From assembly GCA_003216815.1 (NCBI GenBank), contig QCIG01000005.1:22737-86736 (forward strand): DNA of 64,000 nt, read 5' to 3'. This DNA comes from Prochlorococcus sp. AG-402-K14 (GTDB taxonomy: Bacteria; Cyanobacteriota; Cyanobacteriia; PCC-6307; Cyanobiaceae). Each line of letters opens with the position of its first letter. The stretch's first letter is position 1. Of this stretch, positions 48,135 through 58,900 are shown in pieces. The notes below the pieces were generated by a model. The model did not search any database. It saw only the letters and a program-made list of their open reading frames with translations, and was not told the DNA's origin. A program made the position numbers and the translations under genes.

Positions 48135-48176
48135 TTCTTATACCTTTAATGCTTTTTTTATATAAGAAAGCATTAA
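48135..48176. ncRNA. hairpin with two mutually exclusive pairings
   Basis: TTAATGCTTT (48146-48155) pairs with AAAGCATTAA (48167-48176). Alternatively TTCTTATA (48135-48142) pairs with TATAAGAA (48161-48168), which would disrupt the first stem. T-rich sequence sits in the loop. Overlapping alternative stems are typical of RNA switches but can also arise by chance in AT-rich DNA. Confidence 0.3.
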
Positions 48177-48321
48177 TAATAGTGAGATTTAATGCATCTA
48201 TTGGTTTCCGATTCTTTGTTTTGTTTATGAATGATCAACTTGCCCCAGATCTAATCTATTCCATCTAGCACGAGTCTTATAGCTGGACTAATTATTAGAC
48301 GCATGAAAGACGCATGAGAAT

Positions 48322-49380
48322 CTAATTCTTATATAAATCCTTGAGTAATTGATAAGCCTCATTCAGTTTTCTCATGGTTTCGTTTGATCCTCCAGCATCA
48401 GGATGATTGGAAAGAGCTTTTTCTTTATAGGCATCTCTAATAAAAGAAAGTGTTAGTGATGATCCAGCCTTAGTTGGTAACCCCAATAATTTAAGAGCAC
48501 CATGAACAGTCATCGTAGACTCAAGCGTTTGGAATGAAGTCACATTTTGACTACGTTTAAATTTATTAACGAATCTACGAATGAGAGTTGGTATTCTACT
48601 TCTTAGGTTTTTAGCTGAAAAGGGGTCTTCAAGAGCACCTGCCAATATCACCACATCATCAAATGTTACCGAGTCAATTTTCCATTCACTGCAATAGGAG
48701 TTAAGCATTTTGCAGGCAGCATTCCAGGTGAAAGGTATGCTTTCTGTGCCATCTACATTAGGCCAGATGTCTCTAGCAAGCCATATCATTGATGCCTCAA
48801 GCACACTTTCAGTAGGTTTTTGTCCGTAAAGATAGATCCAATGTTTTTCTGCAGCATCTTTCGCCTTTAATAGATCATCGATATCAATAGTGGTAATTGA
48901 GGTATCTTCCATATTTTTAAAAGATTTATTTTTACTCAAACTTCTCTTTAGGTTGGTAGTTTGTTTTCTAATAAAACCTGGTAATTCAATGCCTGTAGAG
49001 ACAGTACCTTTTTTATTAGCTACAACATCATTAGCTTTGACATCATTGACAGCAACATTTTTTATTTCAATATTCTTATTACCAACTATCACAAGTGCTT
49101 TTTCTTCTTGGTTAATATTTTCTATTCGGTTTTGAGGAGTTGAAGAATCATTATTGCTATTATGATTAAAATCTAATTGTTCATTTTCAATTATTTCATC
49201 ATCTAAATCGTTAGATAAAATAACTTCTAATAATCTCTCGAAAACTAGTCCTCTAGCCCTAAATCCCCACTCTTTTCGAAGTCGATCGACGCCATCAACT
49301 AGATCAATTGGTAAATCAATTGATATTCTCTTAACTTCCTTGACTTCCCCTTCCGTCACAAGATCCATATATCTAGTCAC
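48322..49380 (-). CDS. ribbon-helix-helix plus J-domain fusion protein
   Basis: 352 residues. The N terminus (about 17-56) looks like a ribbon-helix-helix DNA-binding fold: KRISIDLPIDLVDGVDRLRK followed by EWGFRARGLVFERLLEVIL. An acidic, Asn-rich linker and a helical middle domain (about 165-290) follow. The last ~50 residues are a DnaJ J domain with the HPD motif intact in KALSNHPDAGGSNETMRKLN (His326), which should stimulate an Hsp70. The start is GTG at 49380; an in-frame ATG at 49368 is also good. It stands alone after the hairpin-rich gap. The function is unknown. Confidence 0.8.
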   Translation of the reverse strand: MTRYMDLVTEGEVKEVKRISIDLPIDLVDGVDRLRKEWGFRARGLVFERLLEVILSNDLDDEIIENEQLDFNHNSNNDSSTPQNRIENINQEEKALVIVGNKNIEIKNVAVNDVKANDVVANKKGTVSTGIELPGFIRKQTTNLKRSLSKNKSFKNMEDTSITTIDIDDLLKAKDAAEKHWIYLYGQKPTESVLEASMIWLARDIWPNVDGTESIPFTWNAACKMLNSYCSEWKIDSVTFDDVVILAGALEDPFSAKNLRSRIPTLIRRFVNKFKRSQNVTSFQTLESTMTVHGALKLLGLPTKAGSSLTLSFIRDAYKEKALSNHPDAGGSNETMRKLNEAYQLLKDLYKN

Positions 49381-49548
49381 ATATTAATGCTCTTTTTATT
49401 TTCAACACACGTTTAGCTTTGAATTTATATAATTAATCTCTAATTACAAAATATGAAAATTTTCTAATATTATCTCAAAATTAAATTATGGCCACATAGA
49501 TCAACATTATTAAGTATTATTTGTGAGTGAATCAAATGTTAATCAGAA

Positions 49549-49728
49549 ATGAACTTCTGCGAATCTTCCAAAAACTGGAGTGAAAGAAAAAAAAATTTTC
49601 AAGCTAGAAAGTTAAATTTTTTAATATCCGTTAAAGAATCTTATGAGAGAAAGCTTGCCGCTATCACAGCATCAATATCAAAGCTTGAAGAACAAATGAA
49701 TTCAACCACTCCTACTGTAGAAAGCTAA
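49549..49728 (+). CDS. small helical protein, 59 residues
   Basis: MNFCESSKNWSERKKNFQAR and KLNFLISVKESYERKLAAIT, then ASISKLEEQMNSTTPTVES. The central part (ESYERKLAAITASISKLEEQ) is a coiled-coil-like helix similar to short proteins I recall from marine picocyanobacteria. No membrane or catalytic features. It converges with the Ap4A phosphorylase gene, 19 bases apart. Confidence 0.58.
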   Translation: MNFCESSKNWSERKKNFQARKLNFLISVKESYERKLAAITASISKLEEQMNSTTPTVES

Positions 49729-49747
49729 ATTAGCCTTAAGCTACTTC

Positions 49748-50584
49748 TTAAATTACATCTTTTAATATTTTTTCTGGACCAAATTTAATAAGAGTATCAA
49801 CATCAGATATTTTTGTGCCAAGAAAATAACCAGCGAAACCAAGCGCATTTATACTAAAACCGTTTGATCTATCAGTTTTGCGTGTAATAAGAGCAATCCA
49901 CTCAGATGTTATAAGTAAATTATATGGTTTTAATGGTTTATTAATTATATCTATATCACCTAAATTCATTTCATCTATCATAGATTTATATGAGCTAAAT
50001 AAATCGTACTCGCTTGAGTTTTTGTTTTTACTTCTTTGTCTAATTGAAACACAATGTGATATTTCAGAGTTAATCCCCTTTGTGTTATTTAATAATGAGC
50101 AAAACCAATCAAATCTAGGACAAATACTCTCATTATAGCGTCTGGGTAATAATTGAAAATGTCTGTGAGGCTGACTTGCACCAGCTTCTTTACTGCTGTT
50201 AAAGAACCATAAACCTGAGGTATCATTATCAACATTTAGAATAGCTTCAAAATCATTTTTATTTAACCAGCCATTTTGCGGCTTCCAGGTATTCGTTATT
50301 AATAACATATGCCCTATTTGTACTGGATATTTATTTAATATTAATGTATGTTTTTCATTTATTGACTGTATTTGTAATCTAGTATCCCAGGGAATAAATG
50401 GATTGCGTTTAGGACCATATTCTGTTAAATACTTTGGTATAGCACTTTTGAGAAAACGAAGCTCAAAATCACAAGAATCCTCACTAGATTTATATTTTAT
50501 AGTATTCAATGGAATTACAGCTCCACAATTAACTGCTTTTCGACTAACCTCCAGAGCTTTTGACCATATAGATTCGCTCTTCAC
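49748..50584 (-). CDS. ATP adenylyltransferase (Ap4A phosphorylase)
   Basis: 278 residues of the Apa1/Apa2 branch of the HIT superfamily. The catalytic histidine motif is EAGASQPHRHFQLLPR. Upstream are NPFIPWDTRLQIQSINEKHT and LILNKYPVQIGHMLLIT, typical of the family. It splits diadenosine tetraphosphate with phosphate into ATP and ADP and can act in reverse, controlling Ap4A levels under stress. It is followed on its 5' side by a 0.5-kb gene-poor stretch. Confidence 0.9.
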   Translation of the reverse strand: MKSESIWSKALEVSRKAVNCGAVIPLNTIKYKSSEDSCDFELRFLKSAIPKYLTEYGPKRNPFIPWDTRLQIQSINEKHTLILNKYPVQIGHMLLITNTWKPQNGWLNKNDFEAILNVDNDTSGLWFFNSSKEAGASQPHRHFQLLPRRYNESICPRFDWFCSLLNNTKGINSEISHCVSIRQRSKNKNSSEYDLFSSYKSMIDEMNLGDIDIINKPLKPYNLLITSEWIALITRKTDRSNGFSINALGFAGYFLGTKISDVDTLIKFGPEKILKDVI

Positions 50585-51109
50585 CTCAAATAGACCTTTG
50601 ATATATAATGTTTATATATTATATAATTATTAATCTATAAATTTATATATAAATTTAAAATTTAAATAAAAGCTTATTAACCAATGCCTAATCAATAAAT
50701 TAAAAAGCTGAAAGAACGTAGCAAATATTCTACGGGTCATGGAATTTATGCCTTATAAGCCGATCAATGCAGTAATGGTCATTAGGATGTTCAAAAGTGA
50801 TTCGACGGTCTAGAGACGATTTGCGGGCTTCTAGAGACGGATTGATTGCTTGCATGTTCTTTTTGATTATTGGAATAAAAATTTCTATTTGAAAACCTAT
50901 TTATGAATTTTGAAAAGAGTAAAAGTTTAAAGTCATGAATTAGTAATCAACTCAGTAAACTCGCGAGATCGCTTGTACTGGTGTGGTTTTTAGAAAAGAT
51001 ATGAAAATTCAAATTTATCAATTTGCAAAATAGTTTCAGTTTTTTGACAAATAAGGTTGACGAAAGCAGGGGGCAAAGAGGTAAAACCTCTTTCAGTAAT
51101 GTGTCCTCA
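50585..51109. other. intergenic region with a spaced direct repeat
   Basis: No convincing gene. A 10-base direct repeat TCTAGAGACG occurs at 50809-50818 and 50830-50839, offset by 21 bases, and lies about 270 bases upstream of the next gene. The left end (50620-50680) is very AT-rich. A reading frame beginning with TTG at 51023 runs into the next gene but looks like leader, not protein. Confidence 0.55.
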
Positions 51110-51337
51110 ATGGATTGGGACTTTTCTGAAGACGAAGCCTTTTTATCTCTATGCGATGCGTTTCGCGAGAGTGGGGAAACATCTGCCATGGAATTTTTGG
51201 CAACTGGTGAGGGTGCTTTTCACTTTCAGGAATTAACTCAAAATGCTGCCGGAGAGGGTATTGATTTAAGTGACTCAGAATCAATGGCTGAGTTTCAAAT
51301 GGAAGTATTAGAAACTATCGATGAAATGAATAACTAA
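51110..51337 (+). CDS. small acidic conserved hypothetical protein
   Basis: 75 residues from ATG 51110: MDWDFSEDEAFLSLCDAFRE, then SGETSAMEFLATGEGAFHFQ and ELTQNAAGEGIDLSDSESMA. The protein is acidic and helical without membrane segments. I recall similar sequences from marine Synechococcus and Prochlorococcus with no function. The frame is open back to a TTG at 51023, but the extra 29 residues are low in quality. It converges with metH, 34 bases apart. Confidence 0.68.
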   Translation: MDWDFSEDEAFLSLCDAFRESGETSAMEFLATGEGAFHFQELTQNAAGEGIDLSDSESMAEFQMEVLETIDEMNN

Positions 51338-51371
51338 TTTTCTTAGTTGATTTATAAATTAAGGAAAATAT

Positions 51372-54300
51372 TTAAATACCAAAGTATTTAGCTACAGGAT
51401 GTAATGCAACAATAGCTGTTGTACTCTGTTCGGGATTAAGTTGTTCACTTTCATCCATAGAGATGTTAATTTTTTTAGCATCAAGCCATAACAATTGTTT
51501 TCTAGAATCTGAAACTTCAGGACAAGCTGGATAGCCAAATGAATAACGACATCCTCGATATTTAACATCTAAGATATCTTTTATATTATCTGGTTCACAG
51601 TCTTCAAATCCACATTCAATTCTAATAACAGAATGTATGAATTCAGCAAGTGCTTCTGCCAACTGGACTGTCAAACCATGAAAAAATAGATAATCTGAGT
51701 AGGAATCTTGACTAAATAATTTATGAGAATATTCACTAGCCGATTCTCCCATTGTTACAGCCTGCATTGGTAAATAATCATTAGGCTGATTGTTATTTAA
51801 ATCATTATAAAAATCTGCTATACAATATCTTTTTCCAGATCTTTGCCTAGGTAATAAAAAATCACCTAAAAGGCTTTGGTGATCTTTATCATATACTTTT
51901 AAATTATTACCAACTCTGCCACAAGGAAAATATCCATACACTAATGATGGATTAATAAGCTTTTCATTTATTATTTTGTTCATCCAGTAATCTAACTTCG
52001 GTTCTGCCTTCTTAAATAAAAAATCCTTATAATCAGAAGCAGACATCTGCTTGGATCTTTTCATTTGCCATTGCCCTGCAAATAAAGCATTACGATCTAA
52101 GAATTTATAAACTTTAGTTATGTCTATATCTTTTTCTAATAAAAACCTTGGGCCTATGAATGGAGGTTTAATAGGATCTATTTGAGATATATCTTTTGAT
52201 CTTGAGCTATCTTCAATAGGTTTTTCTTTGATTTTATTGATATTAGTTTTTTGATTAGAATTTGTATTTTTATAATTACCAATAGTAATTCCATCGGGAG
52301 CACCTTCTTTAAAGCCTGAGAAATTATCCCAGTTATTTAATTCCTTTGCTTTCATATATGAATCCATAAATTTTAAATCTGTAAACGCATCTTTACCATA
52401 AATAACTTTCCCTTTATAAACACTTGCACAATCCTGATTAACAAATTTTGGAGTCAGAGCTGCTCCACCGAGAATAATAGGCACAGATATATCTTCTTCA
52501 TTTAATGCTTTAAGATTATCTTTCATAAATGCAGTTGATTTAACTAGTAGTCCACTCATGGCAATACAATCAGCGTTATGCTCTTTCTGAGCATTAATTA
52601 TTGAATTGACTTCTTGTTTAATTCCTAAATTAATAACTTCATAACCGTTATTTGATAAAATTATATCTACTAGATTTTTGCCAATATCATGAACATCACC
52701 CTTAACTGTAGCGATAATAAATTTTCCTTTTGATTGATTAACCTCAGATTTATCCATAAAATCCTCTAAATATGAAACAGCAAATTTCATTGTTTCCGCA
52801 GATTGGAGAACAAAGGGTAATTGCATTTGTCCCGAACCAAATAATTCACCAACTACTTTCATGCCATCTAGTAAATATTCATTAATTATTACTAAAGGTT
52901 TATATTTCTTTAATGCGAAATCAAGATTTAAATGTAAATTAGTCTTTTCACCATCAATAATATGATTCTTTAGTTTTTCTTCTATTGGTAATTTAATATC
53001 ATAATTATTTGTATTTTTGTTTAAAAGTGTCTTTGAATCATCGAAATAACTAGTTAAGGTTGTTAAAGGATCATATGTGCATACTTTATTTTCAAATATT
53101 CTTCTATCATAAATAAGATCCATGCAAATTTTTATCTGTTCTTTACTAATTTTGTTTAGAGGTAAAATCTTGGAGGGAGAAACAATTGCAGAATCAAGAC
53201 CGGCCTTAATTGCTTCATTAAGAAAGATAGAATTAAGAACAATTCTTGCACTAGAAGATAAACCAAAACTTACATTTGAAATTCCAAGGATTAAATGAAC
53301 TTCTGGATGTTGATCTTTTATTAACTTAATTGCTTTTATAGTTTCTAAACCATTCTTTCTATCTTCTTCTAATCCTGTTGAGATAGGTAATGCTAGAGGA
53401 TCATAAAAAAGTTCATATGATTTTAATCCAGAATCAGTCGCATCCTTATAGGCTCTTGTTGCTATTTCTGCTTTTTTATCAGCAGATCTAGCCATTCCAT
53501 CTTCGTCAATTGTTCCAATTACGACCGCTGATCCGTATCGTTTAGCAAGATCAATTACTTTATAGAATCTGTCTGGTCCATCCTCATAATTAGTAGAATT
53601 TAATATACATTTTCCGCCAGCATGTTTTAACCCACTCTCCATTTTTTCATAATCTGTTGAATCAAGCATCAAAGGCAAATTAATGTTATTAACAAGTCTT
53701 TTAACTAACATAGACATATCTTCGATACCATTTCTTCCAACAAAATCTACATTTACGTCTAAAACATGAGCATTTTCCTTGAGTTGAGATTTTGCAATTC
53801 CAACAAGTCCGTCCCAATCCTCATCGTTTAGGAGTTCTCTTACTTTTTTAGATCCACTAGCATTTAATCTCTCACCTACGATCAAAAAAGAGTTATCTTG
53901 CACATACGGAATAGACTCATATATTGATGATGCAGCAGGAATTATAGATCTTTCTTTTGAAAGAGTATTCAATCTTTGCTCAGAAGATAAAAGCTCTTTA
54001 GATAAATCTGAAAGTTGCTTAATATGTTCCGGTCTAGTTCCACAACAACCTCCAATTAGTTGAACTCCTAAATCATTAATAAAATGACTAAGTTGGAACT
54101 TAAGTTCCATTGGAGTTAATCGATAATGAGCCTTGCCACCTACATTCTCTGGAAGTCCTGCATTTGGTATACAACTTATATGAAATGGTGAATGTTGCGA
54201 TAAATATTTAATATGATCTTTCATTTCTTCCGGGCCAGTTGCACAATTAAGGCCCAAAATATCAATATTAAATGGCTCCAGTATTGTTGTAATAGAAGAA

Positions 54301-54920
54301 ATATCACTACCAATAAGCATCTGGCCGGTAGTTTCCATGGTTACCGACACCATTAATGGAATTCTCTTTCCAGAACCAATAGCTTCATTTACGCTTTGCA
54401 GAGCAGCCTTGATTTGAAGGACATCTTGGCAAGTTTCAATAATAAAAAGATCAATTCCACCTTCAATTAGTGCTTTTGCTTGCTCGAGATAAGAATTTTT
54501 TAGCTCATCAAAACTGATATGACCTAGGGTTGGTAGTTTGGTTGTTGGTCCAATAGATCCAGCTACAAATCGTGGTTTTTCCTCTGATTGATATTTATTT
54601 GCAACATTCCTTGCTATTTGTGCTGCTTTTAAATTGATCTCATAAGCTTTATTACCAATTCCATATTCATCTAGAACAATTGAAGTAGCACCAAATGTAT
54701 TTGTTTCGATTACATCACAACCAGCATTTAAAAATGATTCATGTACTTTTTTGACGCTGGAGACTGATGTCAATACAAGGTTTTCATTACAACCTTCTAA
54801 TGAAGCTCCGCCATAGTCATCTGCATTAAGTTGTTGATCTTGCAGAGACGTGCCGGTAGCGCCATCAAAGACTAATATCGGTCTCTTTTCAGAGTTGAGA
54901 TAGCCTAAAAAATCAGTCAT
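51372..54920 (-). CDS. metH: cobalamin-dependent methionine synthase
   Basis: Transfers a methyl group from 5-methyl-tetrahydrofolate to homocysteine via B12. All four modules are present in 1182 residues. The homocysteine domain (1-320) has zinc cysteines in LNCATGP (Cys226) and GGCCGT (293 and 294). The pterin domain spans about 340-600. The B12 domain carries the axial ligand in [10 protein letters not shown] (His744). The activation domain has the [14 protein letters not shown] motif near the C terminus. No cobalamin riboswitch is visible upstream. ilvE and cobN are the next genes. Confidence 0.98.
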   Translation of the reverse strand: MTDFLGYLNSEKRPILVFDGATGTSLQDQQLNADDYGGASLEGCNENLVLTSVSSVKKVHESFLNAGCDVIETNTFGATSIVLDEYGIGNKAYEINLKAAQIARNVANKYQSEEKPRFVAGSIGPTTKLPTLGHISFDELKNSYLEQAKALIEGGIDLFIIETCQDVLQIKAALQSVNEAIGSGKRIPLMVSVTMETTGQMLIGSDISSITTILEPFNIDILGLNCATGPEEMKDHIKYLSQHSPFHISCIPNAGLPENVGGKAHYRLTPMELKFQLSHFINDLGVQLIGGCCGTRPEHIKQLSDLSKELLSSEQRLNTLSKERSIIPAASSIYESIPYVQDNSFLIVGERLNASGSKKVRELLNDEDWDGLVGIAKSQLKENAHVLDVNVDFVGRNGIEDMSMLVKRLVNNINLPLMLDSTDYEKMESGLKHAGGKCILNSTNYEDGPDRFYKVIDLAKRYGSAVVIGTIDEDGMARSADKKAEIATRAYKDATDSGLKSYELFYDPLALPISTGLEEDRKNGLETIKAIKLIKDQHPEVHLILGISNVSFGLSSSARIVLNSIFLNEAIKAGLDSAIVSPSKILPLNKISKEQIKICMDLIYDRRIFENKVCTYDPLTTLTSYFDDSKTLLNKNTNNYDIKLPIEEKLKNHIIDGEKTNLHLNLDFALKKYKPLVIINEYLLDGMKVVGELFGSGQMQLPFVLQSAETMKFAVSYLEDFMDKSEVNQSKGKFIIATVKGDVHDIGKNLVDIILSNNGYEVINLGIKQEVNSIINAQKEHNADCIAMSGLLVKSTAFMKDNLKALNEEDISVPIILGGAALTPKFVNQDCASVYKGKVIYGKDAFTDLKFMDSYMKAKELNNWDNFSGFKEGAPDGITIGNYKNTNSNQKTNINKIKEKPIEDSSRSKDISQIDPIKPPFIGPRFLLEKDIDITKVYKFLDRNALFAGQWQMKRSKQMSASDYKDFLFKKAEPKLDYWMNKIINEKLINPSLVYGYFPCGRVGNNLKVYDKDHQSLLGDFLLPRQRSGKRYCIADFYNDLNNNQPNDYLPMQAVTMGESASEYSHKLFSQDSYSDYLFFHGLTVQLAEALAEFIHSVIRIECGFEDCEPDNIKDILDVKYRGCRYSFGYPACPEVSDSRKQLLWLDAKKINISMDESEQLNPEQSTTAIVALHPVAKYFGI

Positions 54921-54983
54921 AAATTATATATTTAACTTATAAAAATAAAAATCATTAATTTAAATAAGTTATATAATCTTATT

Positions 54984-55898
54984 TTAATCTATATGTACAC
55001 GTGTAACCCAATTTTCATATTCAGGATCTAAACCTTCTGTAATTTTAGTCAACTTCGTTCTCAATGAATTCATAATTGGCATATCTTTGCTCATTGATGT
55101 AGTTTCAATCATTTTTATAGGGGTAATTTTTGCCGCCGTTCCTGTAAGGAATACTTCATCAGATATAAACAATTCTGTTTTATCTACTGGTCTTTCAATA
55201 ACTTTTAAACCATCTTTTTTTGCAAGTTCTATAACACTTGAACGAGTTATACCTTCAAGAATGTCTTGATCAACACCAGGTGTAATTAATTCACCATTAC
55301 GTACTATAAAAATGTTCATACCACTGGCTTCACTTATTTTTCCTTGATTGTTTAATAATAGTGCTTCATCAAATCCACTTTTTACTGCTTCAGTTTTGGC
55401 TAAGGAGCTAGTGATATAAGCCCCACTAATTTTACCTCTTAATGGAAGTGAGTTGTCCTGCTGACGTGTCCAGCTACTAACGCGACAAGTAACTCCATCA
55501 GGTGATAGATAATCACCTAGTTCTATTCCATAAATAAAGAAATTAGTTTCTATATTATGTAACCTTGGTGCAATTCCTAAGTCACTAGTATATACAAATG
55601 GTCTGATGTATACAGGTTGAGTCGGTTTGTTTTTAACAAGAAATGTTTCAAGAGACTTTAATACAAAATCCTCATCTAATTCAGTCATCAAAAATCTAGC
55701 ACTTTGACATAATCTTTTTGCGTGTTTGTCTGCTCTAAATAATAAAAATGACTTACTATTATTTGGATCAGGAATAGCTCGCATTCCTCCAAAAGCAGCA
55801 GTTCCATAATGAAGTGCATGAGTAGCTATAGATAGCTTCGCCTCATTAAAAGGGATACATTGCCCTTCAAACCAAGCGAATGGAAGAAAATTATGCAT
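54984..55898 (-). CDS. ilvE: branched-chain amino acid aminotransferase
   Basis: 304 residues of PLP fold type IV. Landmarks are ALHYGTAAFGGMRA at the N terminus, RPFVYTSDLGIAPR, the PLP-lysine region SSLAKTEAVKSGFDEALLLN, EASGMNIFIV and the phosphate-binding EGITRSSVIELAK. It catalyses the last step of Leu, Ile and Val synthesis. It lies 63 bases upstream of metH on the same strand and is divergent from cobN across 71 bases. Confidence 0.96.
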   Translation of the reverse strand: MHNFLPFAWFEGQCIPFNEAKLSIATHALHYGTAAFGGMRAIPDPNNSKSFLLFRADKHAKRLCQSARFLMTELDEDFVLKSLETFLVKNKPTQPVYIRPFVYTSDLGIAPRLHNIETNFFIYGIELGDYLSPDGVTCRVSSWTRQQDNSLPLRGKISGAYITSSLAKTEAVKSGFDEALLLNNQGKISEASGMNIFIVRNGELITPGVDQDILEGITRSSVIELAKKDGLKVIERPVDKTELFISDEVFLTGTAAKITPIKMIETTSMSKDMPIMNSLRTKLTKITEGLDPEYENWVTRVHID

Positions 55899-55969
55899 TA
55901 TTAGTTCCAGCTAAGATGAAAACAATCAGCATTTCAGTTTTTACTGCTCTTATTACACATAATAAATGA

Positions 55970-58900
55970 ATGCATAGAATTTCCACCCTTCCGGGGAATG
56001 AACCTCAAGAAGAAAATACATTTATCGAACAGCCATCAGCTCCGGTTATCTTCCTAACTAGCGCTACATCTGATATAACCTGTCTATCTACAGTATTAAA
56101 GCTCCCTGACAATAATAATTGGAAAAATAAAATAAGAGCATTACCTATAGCTTATTTATCTTCAAATACATCAATTGATCATTATATATCTAATACATGT
56201 AATAAAGCTGAAATTATTCTTGTTAGGTTTTTAGGGTCAAGATCTTACTGGTCTTATGGGTTTGAACAATTAGGTTTATGGCAATTAGAGAAACCAAATA
56301 GACATCTGATAGTAGTCTCTGGAATTGAAAGTACAGCAAATGATGTTCAAGAAATTAGTAGCTTAAATCAAGAGAAAGTTGATTTAATTCAAACACTTTT
56401 AAATCAAGGAGGTATAAAAAACTATAATTATATGCTACAAACCTTAGAGAAAATAATTGATGTTGAAGAAATTTATTTAAATTCAGAATTAATTGAATAT
56501 CATGATGACTTAATAAAATGGAAATGGAATAATAATGATAATCCATCTATAGCCGTATTTCTCTATAAATCACTTTTACAATCGGGTAATTCAGAGTTAG
56601 CTGATAAAATAAAAGATATATCTAATAAATACAACTTAAATGCCAAAATAATATGGATTACAAGTTTTAAATCTAAAAATATAGAGAATCAAATTATAAG
56701 TTTATTAGAAAAAGAGAACATAAAAGCAATAATAACAACAACCTCATTTTCATCAGTTGAATTTAAACATGATGATGATAAGAATAACTTGTGGGATAGA
56801 TTAAATATACCTGTATATCAACTACTAATATCTAGCTCATCTGTAAGTGAGTGGAATCAATCTACAATAGGTCTTAACCCAATTGACTTATCAATTCAAG
56901 TTGTTTTACCAGAAGTAGATGGTCGAATCTGTACAATTCCAGTTGCATTTAAAAACCTTACTTATATAGATAATGAATTATCAATTGCTATACATAAAAC
57001 GGAGCCATATGATATACATATTGAATGGTGCATAAAATATATAAAAAATCTAATTTATCTACAACAATCGAACAATTCAAATAAAAAGATAGCTCTCGTG
57101 ATAGCAAACTATCCAGTAAAAGACTCAAGAATTGCGAATGGAGTAGGATTAGATACACCCGAAAGCCTATTAAATATTTTGAAATGGCTTAAAGATGAGG
57201 GTTACTATCTAGGCAATAAAGATATTCCAAATAATAGTAAAGATTTAATAGACTTATTAGTAAGTCATAGAACAAATTCTGAAGAGACTATATCAAATAA
57301 ACCTCAATCATATTTAAATATTCAAGATTATTTACTTTATTGGGAAAAACTTGGATCTAAGGTTAAAGATACAATTTCAAATCGATGGGGAGATCCACTT
57401 GATTCTATTCAATTAGAAAAGAATGGATTTCCAATTAATGGCATTTCATTTGGAAATATAACAATTTTAATTCAGTCAAATAGAGGTTATGAGAGCGATA
57501 ATTTATCTGATTTACATTCTCCCGACTTACCTCCTACACATAAATATATTGCACAATATTTTTGGTTAAATAATTCATTTAAAGCTAATGCAATTGTACA
57601 TCTAGGTAAACATGGAAGCTTGGAATGGTTACCAGGAAAAGGAGTTGGATTAAGTCATAATTGTTTCCCATTTATTCTTTGTCCTCCGATTCCAAATATA
57701 TATCCATTTATTGTAAATGATCCTGGTGAAGGCTCTCAAGCAAAAAGAAGAACACATGCAATTGTTATAGATCATTTGACTCCTCCATTGTCTCATTCGG
57801 GTAGTTTTAATGACCTACTAATAATTGAGAACCTTATAGATGAATATTATGAATCGAAACTAATTAATGATAATAGAAGTGAATTATTAGAAAAAAAGAT
57901 AGTAGATCTTTTAATTAAAAATTCATGGCCAGGTATTGAATCAAATAAATTAAAAGCAGAAAAAGAAAATTTAATTATACAAGATCTAATAGATAACGCA
58001 GAGAGTTATTTATGTGAAATTAAGAATTCCCAGATAAGAACTGGTCTTCATGTTTTTGGAGTCAATCAGAGCATGGATAAATTAATAGAGTTAACACTCA
58101 CAATTTCTAATGTCCCGACAGGAACTAATCTCGGTCTTACTCAATGCTTAGCAGAAGATTTAGGGTTTACTATTGACCCTTGGAGTGACGAAGAGAGCAA
58201 AAACTTAAAGAAAGTAGACATTGATTTATTTAAAGCTTATACAGGAATTAATGCTAGGAAAGTCGGTAAAGTAGTTGACTGGTTGAATGACATTGGAAAA
58301 TATATAATAGAGTTTCATTGTTTTAAATTTCTTAATTACAAAATAAAATCAAAAAAGAAAATAAGACTTGATAGTAAGATTTTTAATTATCTAGATCATG
58401 AAAAACCTAATATTTTTATAAATCATTTATTAAATAATATTTTACCCAAACTATTAAACAGTTCAGTCAACGAAAAAATTAACTTCCTCAGAGCTTTAGA
58501 AGGAAAAAGAATTTCTAGTGGCCCTTCTGGGGCGCCTACAAGAGGGAAATTAGAGGTTTTACCAACAGGTAAGAATTTCTTTTCCGTTGATATAAGAGCG
58601 ATACCAACTGAAACAGCTTGGGACTTAGGGAAAAGAAGCGCTGATCAAATAATGGAACTTTACCTGCAAGAAAATGGAGAACACCTTTCACATCTTGCTA
58701 TTTCAATTTGGGGAACTTCAACAATGAGAAATGGTGGAGAAGATATTTGTCAGCTTTTTGCTCTAATGGGTTTAAGGCCAATATGGGACGGGACTTTAAG
58801 AAGAGTAGTTGACGTAGAAGTCATTCCCATCAGTGTATTGAACAGGCCAAGAGTAGACGTAACTTTAAGAATTTCTGGTTTATTCAGGGATGCATTTCCT

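Larger units (their letters stand above)
47596..48321. other. hairpin-rich 0.7-kb gap after pheT
   Basis: No gene is supported on either strand. At least five inverted repeats are visible: 47740-47806 (two-part stem), 47807-47827 (9-bp stem, 3-base loop), 47832-47858 (10-bp stem, 7-base loop), 47942-47976 (13-bp perfect stem, 9-base loop) and 48146-48176 (10-bp stem, 11-base loop). Short direct repeats (AGTCCTATA near 47614 and 47630; GACGCATGA at 48298-48306 and 48309-48317) flank the stretch. This density is far above that of other gaps here and suggests one or more non-coding RNAs. Confidence 0.6.

Noticed and set aside
47596..48321. A second tRNA or a CRISPR array within the hairpin-rich gap
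   Set aside because: No cloverleaf could be drawn around any candidate anticodon, and the inverted repeats differ from one another in sequence and spacing, unlike CRISPR repeats.
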